Source of the DNA: Orlajensenia stereocauli
Lineage (GTDB): Bacteria; Actinomycetota; Actinomycetes; Actinomycetales; Microbacteriaceae
Direction: 5' to 3' (one strand)
DNA length: 64,000 nt
Assembly (NCBI RefSeq): GCF_039548895.1
Contig: NZ_JBCLVG010000002.1
The notes under the pieces were generated by a model, which did not search any database, was not told the origin of the DNA, and worked only from the letters and a program-made list of their open reading frames with translations. This document shows positions 62,320-64,000 of the stretch, in pieces (within the stretch, counting starts at the first letter, position 1; every line of letters begins with the position of its first letter). A program made the translations under genes and the position numbers.

Positions 62320-63687
62320 TCAGCGCGGTAACCATTCCGCCGTGTCAGTGCCCCACGGATGCGGCCCGTCGGCGAACGCGTCCGGTGATCCATCGAACTG
62401 CGGCGCCGGTCGCACCGATCGCACGACCCCTGCCTCGGTCGCGAACTCCTGGACCTGATCTGCCAGGCCGGAGTCGGCATCGGCCCGCGGGATGCGCGGC
62501 AGGCTCAGGAGTTCGGAGGCCACGCGGGCGAGCGCGACCGACACCAGGTGGCTGCCGCCCTCGGCCCGTTGCCGTCGCAGCCGAGACATGATCCCCGCGG
62601 CCAGCAGGTAGCCGGCCGAGTGGTCGAGTGCCTGCGCAGGCAGTGCGCCGGGGGTGATCCCGTCCGCCGATTCGATCCACGAGATCCCGGATGCCGCCTG
62701 CACGATGCTGTCGAACCCCCGACGCCGCGCATCCGACCCCGAGAAGCCCCACGCCGACAGTCGTCCGATCACGATGCCCGGATGCCGCGCCGCGATGGCG
62801 GCAGGCGCGAGCCCCAGCTCGGTCAGGGAGGCGGGCCGATATCCGAGCACCACCACATCGGCGTCCGCGAGCAGGTCCTCGAACCGGAGTCGATCCGATG
62901 CGGCCGCGAGGTCCAGGAGGGCGCTGCGCTTGCCGGCCCCGGTGTCGAGATGCTGCCAGCCGATCTCGGGCAGGCCGGGGGAGTCGATGCGCAGGACGTC
63001 GGCGCCGAACAGCCCGAGGGTGCGGGTCGCCACGGGTCCGGCGATCACCCTGGTGAGATCCAGCACGCGGATGCCGCCGAGTGCCGCACCGCCGTCGTCC
63101 CACGCCCGCCGCTCTCCGCCGGCGATCACCTCGCTCTCCACCAGTGGTCGCCTCGCGGCTGTGCTGGCAACCCTGTCGTTCCGACCGCCAACGACGACGG
63201 CGATGCCCTCGGCGTTCGTGACGGCGTCGGCGATCTCGGCAGCCGACGACTGCGCGACCCGCTCACGCAGCTCGTCGGCGCCTGCATCGACATGCAGGCC
63301 GAGCGACGCCCGAAGCCGTTCCGCGTGATGGGGGTAGTTGCCGTGGGTGCGCACCCAGCCGTCGGATGCAGCCCAGAATCCCGAGAGCGGGGCCCACGCC
63401 GAAGGCGTCACACCATCGATGCGGAACCAGCGCTCGCTCGAGTACGCGGCGGCGATGCGCCGGGGGTCGGACAACACACGAGGGAGCGATCCCGTCCTGT
63501 CCTGCATGATGGCCGCGGCTTCGAGCGCCGCAGCGTCGACGCTGTCCTGGGCGAGAGACCCGACGGGGAGGTTCGACGGCAGGGGAATGGCGCTCTCAGG
63601 TTCCGAGACGGCCGCAGAGAGGGATTGGGCGTCGCCCAGATCCGCGAGAATCCGGGGGAGCAGCGGGCGTACTCGAGCAGGCCTCAT
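62320..63687 (-). CDS. Family III CoA-transferase (CaiB/BaiF type)
   Basis: 455 residues. The C-terminal two-thirds carries family III motifs: IRVLDLTRVIAGPVATRTLGLFGADVL-type region, GKRSALLDL, LADADVVVLGYRP and LSAWGFSG; LPAQALDHSAGYLLAAGIM follows. The N-terminal 190 residues look like a second, degenerate copy of the fold (GVTPSAWAPLSGFWAASDGW). These enzymes move CoA between organic acids; the substrates are not readable. Minus-strand GATACT (63699-63694) lies 6 bases before ATG 63687, so I prefer this start to 63762. Confidence 0.88.
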   Translation of the reverse strand: MRPARVRPLLPRILADLGDAQSLSAAVSEPESAIPLPSNLPVGSLAQDSVDAAALEAAAIMQDRTGSLPRVLSDPRRIAAAYSSERWFRIDGVTPSAWAPLSGFWAASDGWVRTHGNYPHHAERLRASLGLHVDAGADELRERVAQSSAAEIADAVTNAEGIAVVVGGRNDRVASTAARRPLVESEVIAGGERRAWDDGGAALGGIRVLDLTRVIAGPVATRTLGLFGADVLRIDSPGLPEIGWQHLDTGAGKRSALLDLAAASDRLRFEDLLADADVVVLGYRPASLTELGLAPAAIAARHPGIVIGRLSAWGFSGSDARRRGFDSIVQAASGISWIESADGITPGALPAQALDHSAGYLLAAGIMSRLRRQRAEGGSHLVSVALARVASELLSLPRIPRADADSGLADQVQEFATEAGVVRSVRPAPQFDGSPDAFADGPHPWGTDTAEWLPR

Positions 63688-63861
63688 ATCGCCAGTATCC
63701 AGCCAAGCTGGGAGCGACACGCCCGGCGTGCGCAGCCGATTTGCGAGGTCCCCGGGTCCCACGTAAATTCTTACTCATCACCCCAAAGGTGCGGCAGAGC
63801 GGAACAGCTCGCCGGCCTCAAGTGGGGATCGAATCTTAGTCACGAAGTCCGCAACCTCGAG

Positions 63862-63925
63862 TTGCGAAACACGGCTTCGAAGCCTAAGATTGCAAGTCCC
63901 GGTCGCGGAGCTGAACAGCTTCGAA
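63862..63925 (+). promoter_or_regulatory. Promoter with a 12-bp palindrome filling the spacer
   Basis: TTGCGA (63862-63867), a 17-base spacer and TAAGAT (63885-63890). The 3' end of the spacer is the perfect palindrome GGCTTCGAAGCC (63873-63884), directly against the -10. The core GCTTCGAA recurs at 63918-63925, just after the predicted transcript start. This looks like a repressor-controlled promoter for the gene entering at the window edge. The rest of 63688-63861 shows nothing further that I can name. Confidence 0.6.
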
Positions 63926-63956
63926 ACGCGAGGATAACCACGTCTCAGTCGGCTCA

Positions 63957-64000
63957 ATGAGCCGCATGAGAATCAGTGGTCACAACCGCGTGAAGATCGT
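63957..64000 (+). CDS. Start of an unidentified gene, cut by the window end
   Basis: ATG 63957 opens a frame MSRMRISGHNRVKIV that runs off the end; ATG 63966 is an alternative start. No strong ribosome site is visible, but a good promoter lies about 65 bases upstream. Only 15 residues are available, so no function can be given. Confidence 0.35.
   Translation, partial: MSRMRISGHNRVKI

Overview
The window is high-GC actinobacterial chromosome, most likely from the family Microbacteriaceae. This rests on the gene order, on actinobacterial markers (6C RNA, DUF4244/TadE pilus cluster, Lhr-Nei2 pair, divergent lexA/LysM pair, a hisA gene in the position of priA) and on heavy use of the octamer CGGATGCC/GGCATCCG. 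I see no phage, insertion sequence, CRISPR array or rRNA. It reads as core chromosome, so the unusual material is mostly regulatory.

Layout. 1-1.7 kb: 3' part of a sugar transferase for exopolysaccharide, a 58-residue membrane protein and tRNA-Pro. 1.8-8.2 kb: penicillin-binding protein with PASTA domains plus metallophosphoesterase (minus strand), DUF4177 plus RidA (plus strand), acetyl-CoA synthetase (minus). 8.4-11.7 kb: 6C RNA and a tad-like pilus/secretion cluster. 12.1-20 kb: topA-tmk-holB with two secreted TAP-like peptidase paralogues around holB, the first broken by one stop codon. 20.1-31.3 kb: tRNA-Thr, oxidoreductase, D,D-carboxypeptidase, M20 hydrolase, nicotinamidase, methyltransferase, hflX, metF-metE. 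31.4-36.7 kb: lexA divergent from a LysM gene (SOS control), then hisC-hisB-hisH-hisA and an SseB-like gene. 36.8-42.2 kb: lhr-nei2 for DNA repair. 42.2-52 kb: DUF1844, infC-rpmI-rplT, an rRNA/tRNA methyltransferase, a four-gene glutamate ABC transporter, pheS-pheT. 52.1-59 kb: argC-J-B-D-F-H behind a short arginine-rich leader ORF. 59-64 kb: alkyladenine glycosylase, a two-gene SatD-like/membrane-protein module, tyrS, a family III CoA-transferase, and the first codons of another gene behind a promoter with a palindrome in its spacer.

Regulation. At least 15 starts have a TANNNT -10 hexamer only 6-8 bases upstream of ATG or GTG, which predicts leaderless mRNAs. The main candidate for an undescribed system is the region before argC: a leaderless 27-codon ORF with 5 arginine codons among its last 8 sense codons, followed by mutually exclusive hairpins, in an arginine operon where neither argR nor argG is present. 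Other regulatory candidates are an RNA hairpin switch before the LysM gene, a GlnR-like box before the glutamate transporter, the ATC start and long leader of infC, and dispersed intergenic hairpin repeats with compensating stem changes. All functions come from reading motifs and context; no search was run.
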